In this document: positions 1 through 11,070 of the stretch, piece by piece
How the letters are laid out: every line of letters begins with the position of its first letter
Position numbering within the stretch: position 1 is the stretch's first letter
Source of the DNA: Tricholomella constricta
Taxonomy: Eukaryota; Basidiomycota; Agaricomycetes; Agaricales; Lyophyllaceae
Reading direction: 5' to 3'
DNA: 64,000 nt
Assembly (NCBI GenBank): GCA_013368375.1
Contig: JAACJP010000022.1
Location: 653,492 to 717,491, forward strand
Program-made: the position numbers and the translations under genes
The notes under the pieces: generated by a model
Told to the model about the DNA's origin: nothing
Databases searched by the model: none
The model's input: the letters and a program-made list of their open reading frames with translations, nothing else

Positions 1-1180
1 AAGTAACTATCTGTCGCGTCAGCGATGAAGATCATCAATTGTTCGATGTAATTGTACTCTTACGTTCAGCCCAGAGGCCTCTCTCTGCCTATTCGCGGTG
101 GCCAAATTGGTTATAATAGATGGCCATCCCTTCTTCCTTGTGAGTCCCGAATCTGTTTGAGAAGACAATCATTCCTTCCATCTTGCTTGCACCCCAGTTA
201 CCATGAACTCAGCAGATTGATGTAAACCCTGGAATTCGTCACTTCGAATATGAAGACTATTCGCGGGAACCTTGAACGCCACGGTATTCATATATCAGTT
301 CGTTTTGCGAGTGACAGCTGGATATTTATCGTGAATCTGAGCGTAAGATCGATACAATGACTTCATGCCGCTCCACAAATTCGGCACTCAATGACAATTA
401 TTTTTTGGGAACATAGCAATCGACATCATTCGCTCTCTCCCTCAAGTTGAACTCCACGTGCATGTGGTGAACATTAAAATTTGGCGAACTTTCCCCCATT
501 TTTAGGCAAGGGTCTTCTGTCAGTCATCAACTTCTCTTGATTCTGGCACGACGGTAGCGAATAATTTAGAAGCAAAGTGGTGCAGCTGCAGTCTGAGTGC
601 CGTGAATTAGGACGCCGCATCACAAAATTCTCCAACCCGTGAGATTTCACCATCTTTAGTTCGGGGCGTTCGAGCGCGCATCATGTTTAGACGACTAGCG
701 CCACGTTCGCATCACGACATGCGTTCCAATCTGGACTTCAAGAATTCGGGAAGTTGTTTCATGATATCTTCGAAAAGGCTATTAATACTTATACAGAACC
801 AACTGGTATGCACTGATAGGGCTCCATTGCACTGATTTTGATGTGATATTTGCCCGAGGTCGACTCTTGATATGAAGCACTGGCTGGAAAGTCACACAGC
901 AGACTACTGAACGGTGCTCGAATGTTGCATAGTGAGTCTCTAACTTACCTCTGAGGACTGTATTACGCTGAATAGGGAGAAAAATAGGGCGAGCGAGGCA
1001 GACTAGCGTGACCTAACGTTATGTTTTCATAATGGGTTCCGAATTACTTGCCTAATCGCAAGGAGGTGGTGCCAGAACGCTTCCAGAACGTTGACATGAC
1101 ACGCTAATTCCACGCCAACCCACCGGGAAGCTCTAAACTGTGAATGGCAAGCTCAAACAAATGCTTTACGAAACCAGGGC
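1..1180. other. Intergenic, no gene seen
   Basis: No open frame of useful length and no recognisable motif was found on either strand before the hydrophobin promoter. Confidence 0.5.
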
Positions 1181-1189
1181 GACAGAATG

Positions 1190-1197
1190 TATAAAAG
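1190..1197 (+). promoter_or_regulatory. TATA box of the hydrophobin gene
   Basis: TATAAAAG lies 70 nt upstream of the hydrophobin start codon at 1267. This is a usual spacing for a strongly expressed fungal gene with a short 5' leader. Confidence 0.6.
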
Positions 1198-1266
1198 GTC
1201 AGCGGAGAGACGATGAACACTCAGTTCAACGACACCCACCGTTCTACTAAACCTCCCAGCTTCACA

Positions 1267-1773
1267 ATGTTCGCTCGTCTCTCCGCTGCTCTCCTCATCG
1301 CTTTGCCCCTCCTGGTGGCTGCTGGCGGTTCCCAGTGCAGCTCCGGTAACCAGCAGTGTTGCGACAGCGTCCAAAGCGTACGGCCCTTCATAAGCGCTAG
1401 ACCACTCACTGTCACTGACCATCGATCGCTCTTCGAACAGTCGGACGATGCGAACGTCGCTGCATTGCTCAGCAGTCTCAGCATTCCCATCCAGGATGTC
1501 AACGTTCCCATTGGCAGTGAGTGTCATCCCCAGGAATTGCGCTGAGTATATTTGCTTACTCGGATATGATACCTTCCGCGTAGTAAACTGCATTCCCGTC
1601 TCCGCTTTCGGCGTCGCCGGCACCTCCTGCAACACCCAGACTGTCTGCTGCGAGAACAACAACTTCGTGAGTACTTGCGAGATACGAAAATCCGTATTGC
1701 ATGATGCTAACGGATTCAATCGAAGAACGGCGTCGTCGCGATTGGCTGCACTCCCATCAACGTCAGCGTTTGA
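1267..1773 (+). CDS. Class I hydrophobin, 4 exons
   Basis: Small secreted amphipathic wall protein that self-assembles at air-water interfaces. Exons are 1267-1377, 1441-1516, 1584-1666 and 1726-1773, giving 105 residues. The three introns (63, 67 and 59 nt) have GT-AG ends, and intron 3 has a clear GCTAAC branch site. Residues 1-20 form a hydrophobic signal peptide (MFARLSAALLIALPLL). The eight cysteines follow C-x6-CC-x32-C-x12-C-x5-CC-x12-C, within the class I range. The protein ends TPINVSV, typical of agaric hydrophobins. Removing intron 1 is needed to bring the CC-to-C3 loop into the family range. A decayed copy of the gene lies at about 8039-8430. The gene looks intact. Confidence 0.9.
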
Positions 1774-3170
1774 GCTTTCTAATAAGTATACCCCACGTAC
1801 CTAGTGCGGCACTCCACATTCCTTTGGATCAGTAAATATTTTTCGTAATAAATTCATTAGAAATACCTCCGGTTCTAATGAATTATTTCTATTGCCTGTG
1901 TGGGTGTGGGGCGCAGGTTTACAGCATGCTGCTTCCGTTGAACAGCGAAGTATTGTCATCTGTAACATGACCCGGAAACATATCAGAATGCGGCCTTGAC
2001 TTTATGTCTTTTCTGCGCTGGATATGGTGGCGCCGTATTTGCGGGATGGTGCTGCTTTTCAAATTCGAGAGTTCACTGAAATAACATGAGAAAGCCGCCG
2101 TCGTGGCCTACCATGCCCCGATTTAGGCAAACATCCATGCGGATGCACCACGCCAATACCACATGGACGTGAAAGACCACGTCTCCATGTCCTATATCTT
2201 CCCCATCGCCCGCACAGCTTCCGCCCATCCATGCCGATTGCACGCCTTCTCGTGCAGCGCGCCGCGTATCACGACGAACTGGATCTCCGACCCCTCCTTC
2301 AACTCTGCACGCGCCGCAGCCGCCGAGGACGACGCATCCGCAGAAGTACCGCCACGCACAGCGCGCACGACCTGCGCGCCCATCTCGCATGGGACGACCT
2401 CGTCGTGCTCGCTCACGAGCACCAGCATCTTCTGCGCCGGACGGGCTAGCATGGTGAGCGCCTCCCTTCCCCCTGCGACGATTTGGATGGCCCCGGGGAG
2501 CTCAGTGAGGTGAACGTTTCCTGCAAAACACCTGATGCGTCTCACCGATCCCACGTATATGACCGGAGGTGGTGGTATGGGACCCAGCGCTGTGGGTAGA
2601 GCGCGACGAGCATACCAGGGTTGGAGGTGAAAGAGTTATGGAGGATGAGTCCCCGAATGCGCGTCGTATTCAGCTCCTCGGCGGTAAATTTAGCCTTGGG
2701 ACGATGGAGAGGGGGTGACTTGAGGTGGGAGACAGAACACGACGGCGCCGCCAAGGGAGTATCCGTAGAAATTGATGCCAGCGTGAGCGAAGCGGGAGGC
2801 GGTGAACTTGAGCATAGCGATGTGGTCGGAGAGGATGTCGTTCTGGGAGGGTGCTTCGGCCGATGCGAGCGCGGGGCCACGGACATTACAGCAGCTAGGG
2901 CGTAGGGCTGGGTTGCAGTCAAGGGCGGGCGTAAGACAGAGAGTAGGTTTTGGAAGTAGTGGGTTTCTGAAGTACAATTAAAGAATCAATGTCGCCTAGT
3001 AATACCTTAAAAGTAGATCAGGACGACTTTCGCAGGTTCCATTTGGCCTTTCGGGAGGACAGTAGCGTGAGTGAGTATTTGTATCTCCTCGCAGTTGATC
3101 CATCAGGAATACCGCAGAAGGTCGTCCTCAAAGCGATTTTTGCGAGCACCCAGGGGGCATAACCTCGCGA
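1345..3170. repeat. Segmental duplication, copy A
   Basis: This block (hydrophobin exons, its 3' flank, then a hydrolase relic on the opposite strand) recurs in the same order and orientation at about 8039-9905. Long near-identical runs include the 3' flank around 1850-1890 against 8475-8515 and the stretch at 1945-2055 against 8580-8690. Limits are approximate. Confidence 0.8.
2192..3170 (-). pseudogene. Alpha/beta-hydrolase (Bem46/ABHD-like), frameshifted copy A
   Basis: The reverse strand carries the parts of a serine hydrolase in order: a nucleophile elbow GYSLGG near 2745, RGLILHNSFTS near 2650, an acid region LVLVSEHDEVVP near 2410, and a histidine region RGALHEKA near 2250. These lie in three reading frames. 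The break just after GYSLGGAVV cannot be an intron: comparison with copy B shows small deletions that shift the frame between the elbow and the next conserved run (SHLKSPPLHRPK). Family members are intracellular or membrane-associated lipases or esterases; the substrate here is unknown. An N-terminal part probably extends towards 3170. Called a pseudogene because copy B carries different lesions. Confidence 0.65.
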
Positions 3171-3179
3171 GTTCAATTT

Positions 3180-4140
3180 TCAACAGCTGCATCAGCGTAG
3201 ATATAGATGAGAAGGCACCCCAGGTCAGACAGATGCTTTCAGACTGAGTAGTTATAGGACACGGTATTCCCGTTTGCATGCCTCCTGGGTGACTTGCTGC
3301 GTACTAACCGATCTCACGATGGATTTGAAAAGGGTATCGCAGGGTAGGTGGAGGTGCACCATCGGAGCAGGAAGAAGGAAGATTCTCTTTGAATCAGAAA
3401 GCCAAGTAGGCCTGACATCTGCTGAGATATGCAAGGTCGAGCTCGTCGTTGACAATGTTGAAGCCAGACCGATGGTGCTCCGGAGGCTGACCGGGCGGAT
3501 CACTCGTACCCAAACTTAGGGTTAGCCGACCCGGCGAATTTTGTTGCTTCGTACATTGCCGGATGGCACAGAGCGCTAAGGGATGCCACTCTGCAGTCAA
3601 CTACTCTCAGAAGGCTGGGAAGCACGTCTATCAGTTTATCATGCTGGTATCGCACGGTCGAGCTATGAACGTGACGAGGTCCTGGGTTCTGAATCATGCT
3701 CACATGAATGGCTGCGGGCGGATACCTCGGAAGCTTCTCAGGTTCGACGGAGGCTACGATTGCTACTCTGTAATCAGGGACGTCTATATATGCTCTTCCT
3801 GCAGTGCTTTAAGACACATCCTAAGCAGTCTCCTCTCCGGTAGGGCCGCGAGCTTGGTGTCACAGCCTCCTGCTTTGCTGGATGACCTGCATTTTCTCCT
3901 GCAATGTTTGTGCAGCGTAGCGTAGGGTCGCTAAAGAGAGCCATCAGGCCCAGGAGTCACAGGTTGGTCTGTATGTCTTATTCATAATCTCTCCGAGTCG
4001 ATTTGTTGTCCGCATGATGTGTGCCTTCTGATGTTGTGTTGACAGCACCTTTACCACGTGCTGGTAATGGTCTTGCCTCGCCTTATATCCTCACCACTGT
4101 CACCACATCACTTTCGGCTTGCGCCCTTTCTATATCTTGA
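3180..4140. other. Intergenic, nothing recognised
   Basis: Several overlapping frames of up to 120 codons occur on both strands, but none shows family motifs, consistent splice sites or biased composition. I see no supportable gene. Confidence 0.4.
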
Positions 4141-4143
4141 GCT

Positions 4144-7100
4144 ATGTTTGAAATCAGTTCTAACAATGTCATCAATGGAGGCGAATTCATTGATGCTCAG
4201 AATTATTATGCCATAAGTGGAGACTTTTCTGTCGAAGAAGTCGATGCAGGTGAGCTTACATTACGATTTCACTCACAATTAACTTCAGATCTCCGGCAGC
4301 TATAACAGCCTTAAGGGATGCAAGCATTCGAGGAGCAACCCACGACTCTGCTGATCGTCCATCTCCGCCAAGATGTCAACCTGGAACACGAAAAGCAATT
4401 TTGAAGAGGATAGACAAGTGGGTGAATGCCATGGAGATCCGGGTATGGACAATATCATGTAACGAAATGCGATCTCAATGTCCCTAGATGTTTTCAACTG
4501 GACGTAGGGTCGGCGGACAGGTCATGTGGCTCCATGGACCTGCTGGCGCAGGCAAGTCGGCCATCGCCCAGACTGTCTCCGAGAAATACGCATCAAGTAA
4601 CCAGCTCGCCGGGAGTTTCTTCTTCTCTCGAAGGACTGCAGGACATGACAACGCGAAGCCTTTTTTCCCGACGATCGCCTTGCAACTCGCTACAAGCATT
4701 TCTCGAATGCGTCGACTCATCGCGTCTGCTGTCAAAAAAGATCCGTTGATTTTTGATAAGAGTTTAGCGACGTAAGTAAAGCGTCTGCTCGTCGAACCCT
4801 TCCTTGCATTTCTGGCCGCCGCTAGCCATTCCCAGCCTGGTCCACCACCTAGCGCCCCGCCGTTTCTCGTCGTTCTGGATGGTCTTAACGAGTGTAACGA
4901 CAAGAACTCTCAGCGTGCTATTCTTGACTGCATCGCCGACATCCTGCATAGTCACCAAATACCACTATGCATCGTGGTCGCCAGTCGTCCTGAACCTCAC
5001 ATCAAGGATGCATTCAGCTCGGGCCACTTTTCTTCAAGGAATATTCTGGAAGAGCTGTCTCTCTATCTGAAGGATACACTGGAGATCTCGAATGCCAAAT
5101 GCGATATTCGTGCATTCTTAGATGCCGAGTTTACAAAGATCCATGACTCTGGAAAACACCGGCACTGCATGAAGTCTGTTCACAAGCCCTGGCCACACTC
5201 TGATGTCATCGATATCTTGGTAGACCTCTCGGGTGGCTATTTTATCTACGTTGCGACGGTGATACGCTTTGTGGATGAGGACTTCTTTTCTCCAGTGAAA
5301 AGGCTTGATATGATCCTGGCGTCGTCAGAAGGCACTTCGTTTGCAGAACTCGACAGACTGTACGCATAGATTCTCTCAATTAACCCAAATACAGACCTCC
5401 TCGTGCGCATTTTGGGTGCCATTTTCATTGACCTGCCTTCGTTGGAGTACGCGAATGAACCTATTTGCGATCCCGTGGCTATAGAGCGTATCTTCGGCCT
5501 GGAACAAGGGGCCGTTCATTTCACACTTGGTGGAATGCATTCTCTCCTCCGTGTGTCGGACAGGGTAGAATCTTACCACGCTTCGTTCTACGACTTTCTC
5601 TTTGACAAAGAGACCGCGGGGGACGGTTCTTCATCGATTCTGCTGAACACCATGCTGATATTGCCCTCAATATTTTGCGTAGGGGCCATAAGCTTATTCC
5701 TTTTCGGTACGCTGCCCCTTTCACATGCCATAACTGCGAGCTGATGAGACCCGCTCCAGGATCTATAGCGGATGGTCTTTCCATGCCTCCAAGGCATCTT
5801 CCTCGTCCCAAATCCTTGCGCAACTTGCCGGGTTTGATAATAATTATTGGGAACACATTTTCGACGAAATCCTTAATGTCTCACGCTCACACAGGAGAAT
5901 AAAACAGTTTTGCTTTCTCACAGTGGCATACACCTTAGGCACAGCAATCAAGTGGTTAGAGGTGCGATATTCAATTCTGCAAGAGTTGGTTACTAATGTC
6001 TACCTTTCAGCTCGTCGACGAGAGCAGGGTCAATCAAATGTTGGGCCTTCTTAATCGGGTATTCAGAGGACTTGTCACACTCGAACACGACGATAAAGTC
6101 ATCATCCAAGGAGAACTTTACCTATTCGATGAATCTATGCAGCAATCATCCAGTCTTGCAAAAATTCGAGCCGTCGAGGAAGCCAGTGGCTACCAGCACT
6201 TCGAAACCTTTGTGAAAAACCCAGTATATTCAGAAGGGCTCTTCGCTTCGCCTGATGCTTGCCATGCTTTGTTAGCTTCTTGCTGCATAGATCTCACGAT
6301 ATGCATCAAACACAACCTGAAAATGAATCCCCACGACTGGCAACGGCGGTAGCTACTCATTCATTTCATCGATCATGAAGCTCATGATAAACTTTGGCAG
6401 CATTCCCTGGGATCCTCGAGGGCTTTATCTGTCCGTTGACTTCGACGATGTACAATCTCCCTGGCGTAATTATTTTACAGAAAGCAAGGGATTTCCCTTA
6501 TTCCACGATGAACATTATGTAACCCATATCGGAGCCACTTACGCGCCTTGCCACTGGGAAAAGCATTTACGTTATGCCTCGCCCGGGGATGAATCGATTC
6601 TGCTTCGTCTTCGCCGTGTTGGTCACCTCCTTCTGGAGAGATCTCCTGCCTGCCCATGGGTTGAACCCCTTCCGTGAGTCCTTAATACAGGCCAGTGTCA
6701 CCCAGCGGACTCTGAATTTTCCACTTCTTCCTACAGTGACCCTGACCTTGAAAAGGCGAAAGAGGTTTTAGAATGGTTGAAGGTTCGTATTATCTTTGAT
6801 CAACTTTGCTTTTACTCATGATAGATTTCGGTCTTGCATCAGAAAATGCCCAACCCTCCGAAGGATCTTATACGACAATGGACGACATGTTCAAGCTGCG
6901 GAAATCTACACGAAGACTTCGATGATTCCGATCCTGAGCTGGATTACGGTCTGCGGAATCGTTCTCTAGAACCGTCATCCCCTTCGCCCAAGGTACGTAC
7001 TCCCGAAATTGACGACGCTGAACCTGCTGAAACTCACTCGACCTCGGCTCATCAGCTGGAGGCCAATCCCGGAAGACCCTCGACTCAAGGTACCGACCAA

Positions 7101-7631
7101 GCAGTGCCGGTGACCACATCCACGACAACAGCTGCTTCAAGCAACTTGAACTCACAGGGACAGAGTGCCTCACCAGTGGACGAAGGTGTACCAGGGTGTA
7201 TGGGGTCGCAATGGACGCCGTGCGGAGAATTACACGAAGACTCCGAAGACCCATCTGGCTCACAGGAATGGATGTATCATCATCAGTCTACGGCGAGCGA
7301 AATTGACAAGATTGATTCGGAAACCGCTGAGTCTCACTCGTCTTCGTCTACGACCACTCCCGATCCGCGCACGTCGGGCGAAAATGACGAGGCCGAACCC
7401 GCTGAAACTCACTCGACCTCGATTCCTCAGCCGGAAACCATACCCTCGACTCAAGGTACCGACCGACCAGCGGTGGTCCCATCCTCTACAACGAAGGCTC
7501 CTGACGCCTCAAACTCACCGGGACAGCGTGTCGCGCCAGTGGACGAAGGTGTACCAGGGTGTATGGGGTGGCTATGTCGGAAGTTGAGGCTGCTGTCACG
7601 TCAAAAAAATCGAAGTAAACAGCGCACTTGA
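4144..7631 (+). pseudogene. NACHT/STAND NTPase (NLR-like), decayed
   Basis: NLR-type fungal NTPase, a family linked to self/non-self recognition and cell death. Exon 1 starts at 4144. A splice to CTATAACAGCC near 4305 restores the usual ALRDASIRGATHDSA stretch, and exon 3 starts at 4488. Walker A is GPAGAGKSA (about 4527-4553). Walker B is FLVVLDGLNEC near 4864-4896, followed by IPLCIVVASRPEPHI. The frame is broken three times. TAA at 4773-4775 stands where the family has Gln, TAG at 5367-5369 replaces Gln in LYA-QILS, and a +/-1 shift near 5615-5625 moves the frame from KETAGD to RFFIDSAEHHADIAL. Later segments (5996-6352, 6375-6677, 6834-7631) look like C-terminal exons. Confidence 0.75.
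7006..7566 (+). repeat. Internal coding repeat in the NACHT gene tail
   Basis: Two imperfect units encode AEPAETHSTS, then STQGTD, then PVDEGVPGCMG. The first lies at about 7015-7203 and the second at about 7396-7566. They are Ser/Thr/Pro-rich and separated by a spacer containing a divergent partial copy. Confidence 0.7.
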
Positions 7632-8038
7632 GGATAGATACGGTCGTTGGACGACATCACGCAATTATTATGGACACTTGTACGTACCAGTACTCCGTAT
7701 CCATTTCGTCATTAGAGACGTTTAATGTGTCACGCGCGGTGGTTCGTGTGGAGAGGGACGATGATTCTTGCCCCTGCTGGCCCTGATCTCTACTCTACAC
7801 AGCCAATATGTGCTATCTAAAGTAGGTATAATCTGGGTACCTAATCTAATTCTAAGGGGCAAATGCTCTCGAAAATTGGAAGAGCGTGCGCAAAGAAGAG
7901 AAAGCAACTAAGTATTTTGGGTGATGGGGTCCCCCGTCCGGCTATTACGCTGGGGGTCATCCCCTGTACAAAAGGTAATGTGCGTTACTTTTGCAAAGCG
8001 AGTGAGACACGACTACCCCCTGTTGGAACCGAAGGGTC

Positions 8039-8430
8039 AGTAATCAGCAGTGCTGCAACAGCATCCAAAGCGTACGGCCCTTCACAATCATTAATGTCAC
8101 TGACCATCGATCGCTTTTTGAACAGGCGGACAATGCGAACGTCGCTAAATTGCTCGGTAGTCTTAATATTCCCATCCAGGATGCCAACGTTACCATTGGC
8201 AGTGAGTACCATCCCAAGGAATTGCGTTGAGTATCCTTGCTTAATTGAATATGATACCTTGCGCGTAGTAAACCGCATTCCCGTCTCCGCTTTGCTGTCG
8301 CCAGCACCTCCTGCAACACCCAGACTGTCTGCTGCGAGAACAACAACCACAGATTCATTCAAGAACGGTGTCGTCACGATTGGCTGCACAGCGTTTGAGC
8401 TTTCTAATAAGTATACCCCACGTACCTAGT
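8039..8430 (+). pseudogene. Hydrophobin pseudogene (duplicate of 1267-1773)
   Basis: The sequence aligns exon for exon with the hydrophobin at 1267-1773 but starts only at the CC motif, so signal peptide and start codon are missing. The third conserved cysteine codon is CGC (Arg) instead of TGC near 8276. One base is lost in the VSAFGVAG region, which shifts the frame. Most of intron 3 is deleted, and the terminal TPINVSV codons are gone. Introns 1 and 2 are still recognisable. It cannot encode a hydrophobin. Confidence 0.85.
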
Positions 8431-8859
8431 ACGGACACTCCACACTCTCTTGGATCAATAAAGATTTTTCGTAATAGATTCATTAGAAATACCTCCGGTT
8501 CTAATTAATTGTTTCTATTGCCTGTGCAGGTGACATCAACACTGAGTCTACAGCGGTCCAACAAAGCTGCTTCCGTTGGACAGCGAAGTATTGTCGTCTG
8601 TAACATGATCCGGAAACATATCAGAATGTGGCCTTGACTTTCTGTCTTTTCTGCACTGGATATGGTGGCGTCGGACTTGCGGGATGGTGCTGATGAAAAT
8701 TTGAGAGTTCACTGAGATAGAACGAGAAAGCCGCCATCGTGGCCAATCGTGGCCCATCATGGCCCGATTTAAGCAAACATCCATGCGAATGCATCACGCC
8801 AATACCACATGGACGCGAAAGACCACGTCTCCATGTCCTACATCTTCCCCATTCACCTC

Positions 8860-9905
8860 CTTGACAACCCCCCGCACATACGCCCGCACAGCTTCCGCCC
8901 ATCCATGCCGATTGCACGCCTTCTCGTGCAGCGCGCCGGGTATCACGACTAACCGAGTCTCCGACCCCTCCTTCAGCTCTGCACGCGCCGCCGCCGCCGC
9001 CGAGCACGACGCATTTGTAGAAGGACCGCCATGCGCCCATCTTGTGTGGGAAGACCTCGTCGTGCTCGCTCACGAGCACCAGCATCTTCTGCGCCAGACG
9101 GGCTAGCACGGTGAGCGCCTCCCCTTCCCCGTGCGACCTGGGACGGTCCTGAAGAGCCCGGTGAGGCGCAGGCTGCCTGCACAGCGCGTAATGCGTCCCA
9201 CCGGTCCCATACGAGCGACTGTAGGTGGCGGTATGGGACCCAACGTTGCGGGTAGAGCGCGACGAGCATACCGGGGATAGAGGCGAAGGGGTTCTCGAGG
9301 ATGAGTCCTTATATGTGTGTCGTGTCCATCACCTTGTCGTCGGAGGCAGGGCTGAATTGGGGGCGGCGGTAGGGACCGTGGTCCTTGAGGTGTGAGAGGA
9401 GGCAGAGCGCGACGGCGCCGCCGAGGGAGTAGAATTATATGCGCGTCGGGGAAGCGGGAGGTGATGTACTTGAGCACGGAGGAGTAATCGAAGAGGATGC
9501 CTTTCTGGGAGGGGCGCTTCGGGGTGGAGGTCCAGTACGGGTGATGGTGATCAGGGCAGCTTCGGTGCGGGAATGGGTTGCGGTTGAGGGCGGGCGTAGG
9601 GCAGAGAGAAGGCTTTGGAAGAAGAAAAGGCGGTGTAGTGGGTTGCCTGCATTGCCGGCGCCTTGAGAAGTTGTTCGAGCGTCACCATTGTCGTAAGTTA
9701 CGTTTCTAGACGTCGAGATGCCGCGCAGCTAGAAGGTATATCACGACGACTTTTGGAGCTTCCGCTTGGCCTTGGACGGATTATAAGGCCAGTAAGGTAT
9801 GCCTTGTCGTCGGTATCATATATTCGTATCTCCTCGCATTCGATCCCTCGAAGGTACTGAGAAGCGAGGCGTACCTTGTGTGCACCCACCGGTGCATATC
9901 CTTCG
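8860..9905 (-). pseudogene. Alpha/beta-hydrolase, frameshifted copy B
   Basis: Second relic of the Bem46/ABHD-like hydrolase. On the reverse strand, residues EEIRIYDTDDKAYLTGLIIRP (about 9770-9840) match a normal N-terminal strand. YSLGGAVALCLLSHLKDHG follows near 9370-9430, but in a different frame from the preceding LKYITSRFPDAHII. The acid motif LVLVSEHDEVFP lies near 9075. After it the frame is lost where copy A continues MGAQVV. The lesions differ from those of copy A, so the copies decayed separately or the parent was already broken. Confidence 0.6.
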
Positions 9906-10460
9906 CTGAGAATTCCATCTATCTGGGTTAGGTTCAGAAGAGTCTACCGGACGCACCCATATGGATGACCTTGCGCTGGAAGACGACCATCATGAGACAC
10001 TGTACCCCCGCGCGTCAATGACCATGGTCAACCGAGGAGGTGGCATTGAACCTTGTATGCCTACTACAGGGCAGCTGGAAGGCCTAGTATAATGTGCATC
10101 CCAAGATGAGCAAGGAAGAAGGCTCTGGCATCCCGGTAGCCTGCAACGGCAGCAACACAAGGAGGTACGCGGCAGGCGGGGGTACGCGTTGGGGAAGGAC
10201 AAAGCGGGCGTTATAAGGAGGTCGACGCATTTGACGGACGAGAAGACGAAAGCGGCTCAATATCGGCCAGAATTCCCATGTGGGCCGGATCACCCGATCC
10301 CGATCAACCCTCCCCTATCATTCGTTGGAAAATCCATACGAGTCCATACTTCCGAATTCGTAAGTCCCTAGTTCTGAGAAGAACAAGCTCGTTGACTCTG
10401 AGTATGGTTGTTAGCCACACGAGAAATGTCGCCCTAGTATTGTACAAGATGTTCTTCAAA
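9906..10460. other. Intergenic, nothing recognised
   Basis: Only short overlapping frames occur here. No motif or splice structure supports a gene. Confidence 0.4.
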
Positions 10461-10466
10461 CTGAAC

Positions 10467-10542
10467 TCCGGTATGGTGTAACGGCTAACATTGCCGCCTT
10501 TCAAAGACCGCGGCAGCTCGGGGTTCGATTCCCCGTACCGGA
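10467..10542 (+). tRNA. tRNA-Glu (anticodon TTC), 5-nt intron
   Basis: The mature 71-nt cloverleaf can be read directly. Acceptor arms TCCGGTA/TACCGGA pair, the anticodon stem is GCCGC/GCGGC, and the T arm contains GGGTTCGATTCCC. The anticodon loop reads CTTTCA-AAGAC-C, which is CTTTCAC with five extra bases after position 37, the canonical tRNA intron site. A TTTT tract follows within about 25 nt. Confidence 0.9.
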
Positions 10543-10661
10543 ATAATGTCGGCGCAGTAACTTTGTTTTGTTCAAAGCACTGGGGTAGTAGAGATAGAAA
10601 ACAACGACCGCTGATAACATCCCTCCCCTGGTGTGAGTCGCAGCTGTGCTTTCCTTTGCAG

Positions 10662-10748
10662 TCCGGTATGGTGTAACGGCTAACATTGCCGCCTTTCACG
10701 TGGCCATCAGTGTACGCGGCAGCTCGGGGTTCGATTCCCCGTACCGGA
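10662..10748 (+). tRNA. tRNA-Glu (anticodon TTC), 16-nt intron
   Basis: Same tRNA body as the gene at 10467. The 16-base insertion CGTGGCCATCAGTGTA follows CTTTCA at the canonical 37/38 intron position. An eight-T Pol III terminator begins about 9 nt after the gene. Confidence 0.92.
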
Positions 10749-10756
10749 ACGAGAAC

Positions 10757-10765
10757 ATTTTTTTT
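10757..10765 (+). terminator. Pol III T-run after the second tRNA-Glu
   Basis: An uninterrupted run of T residues follows the second tRNA-Glu gene, as expected for RNA polymerase III termination. Confidence 0.7.
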
Positions 10766-10933
10766 CCGGGCCTGAGCAACGTTCTGTTTATTTTCTTCAT
10801 CAGCTAGGTTGAAAAGGAGATAACGTTCTACAATCTGGGCTCCTTGTACTCAGTTAAAGCCTCGCAGTTATACGCTCTGTAAGCCGACTTCCATGATTCC
10901 TCGGATCATTAAACCGTCATCATTAAACCGTCG

Positions 10934-11014
10934 TCGGGTATGGTGTAACGGCTAACATTGCCGCCTCTCAAGTGCGGTTGCGCGGCAGCTCGGGGTTCGA
11001 TTCCCCGTACCCGA
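10934..11014 (+). tRNA. tRNA-Glu (anticodon CTC), 10-nt intron
   Basis: The acceptor stem changes in a compensated way (TCGGGTA/TACCCGA). The loop CTCTCA-C gives anticodon CTC, with the 10-base intron AGTGCGGTTG at the canonical site. A TTTT tract lies just downstream. Confidence 0.92.
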
Positions 11015-11070
11015 ATCTTTTCCAAATAGATGCAGTCCTCCTTTTACTTTGGCTGTTGTCAGTATCACCG

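Larger units (their letters stand above)
8039..9905. repeat. Segmental duplication, copy B
   Basis: Copy of the block at 1345-3170. It keeps gene order and orientation but carries its own substitutions and indels, so neither copy is a recent exact duplicate. Confidence 0.8.

Noticed and set aside
5359..5393. Short GTACGC...ACAG stretch as an intron that would remove the second NACHT stop
   Set aside because: It is only 35 nt, not a multiple of three, and the enclosed residues match the conserved family sequence apart from the stop, so a nonsense mutation is likelier.
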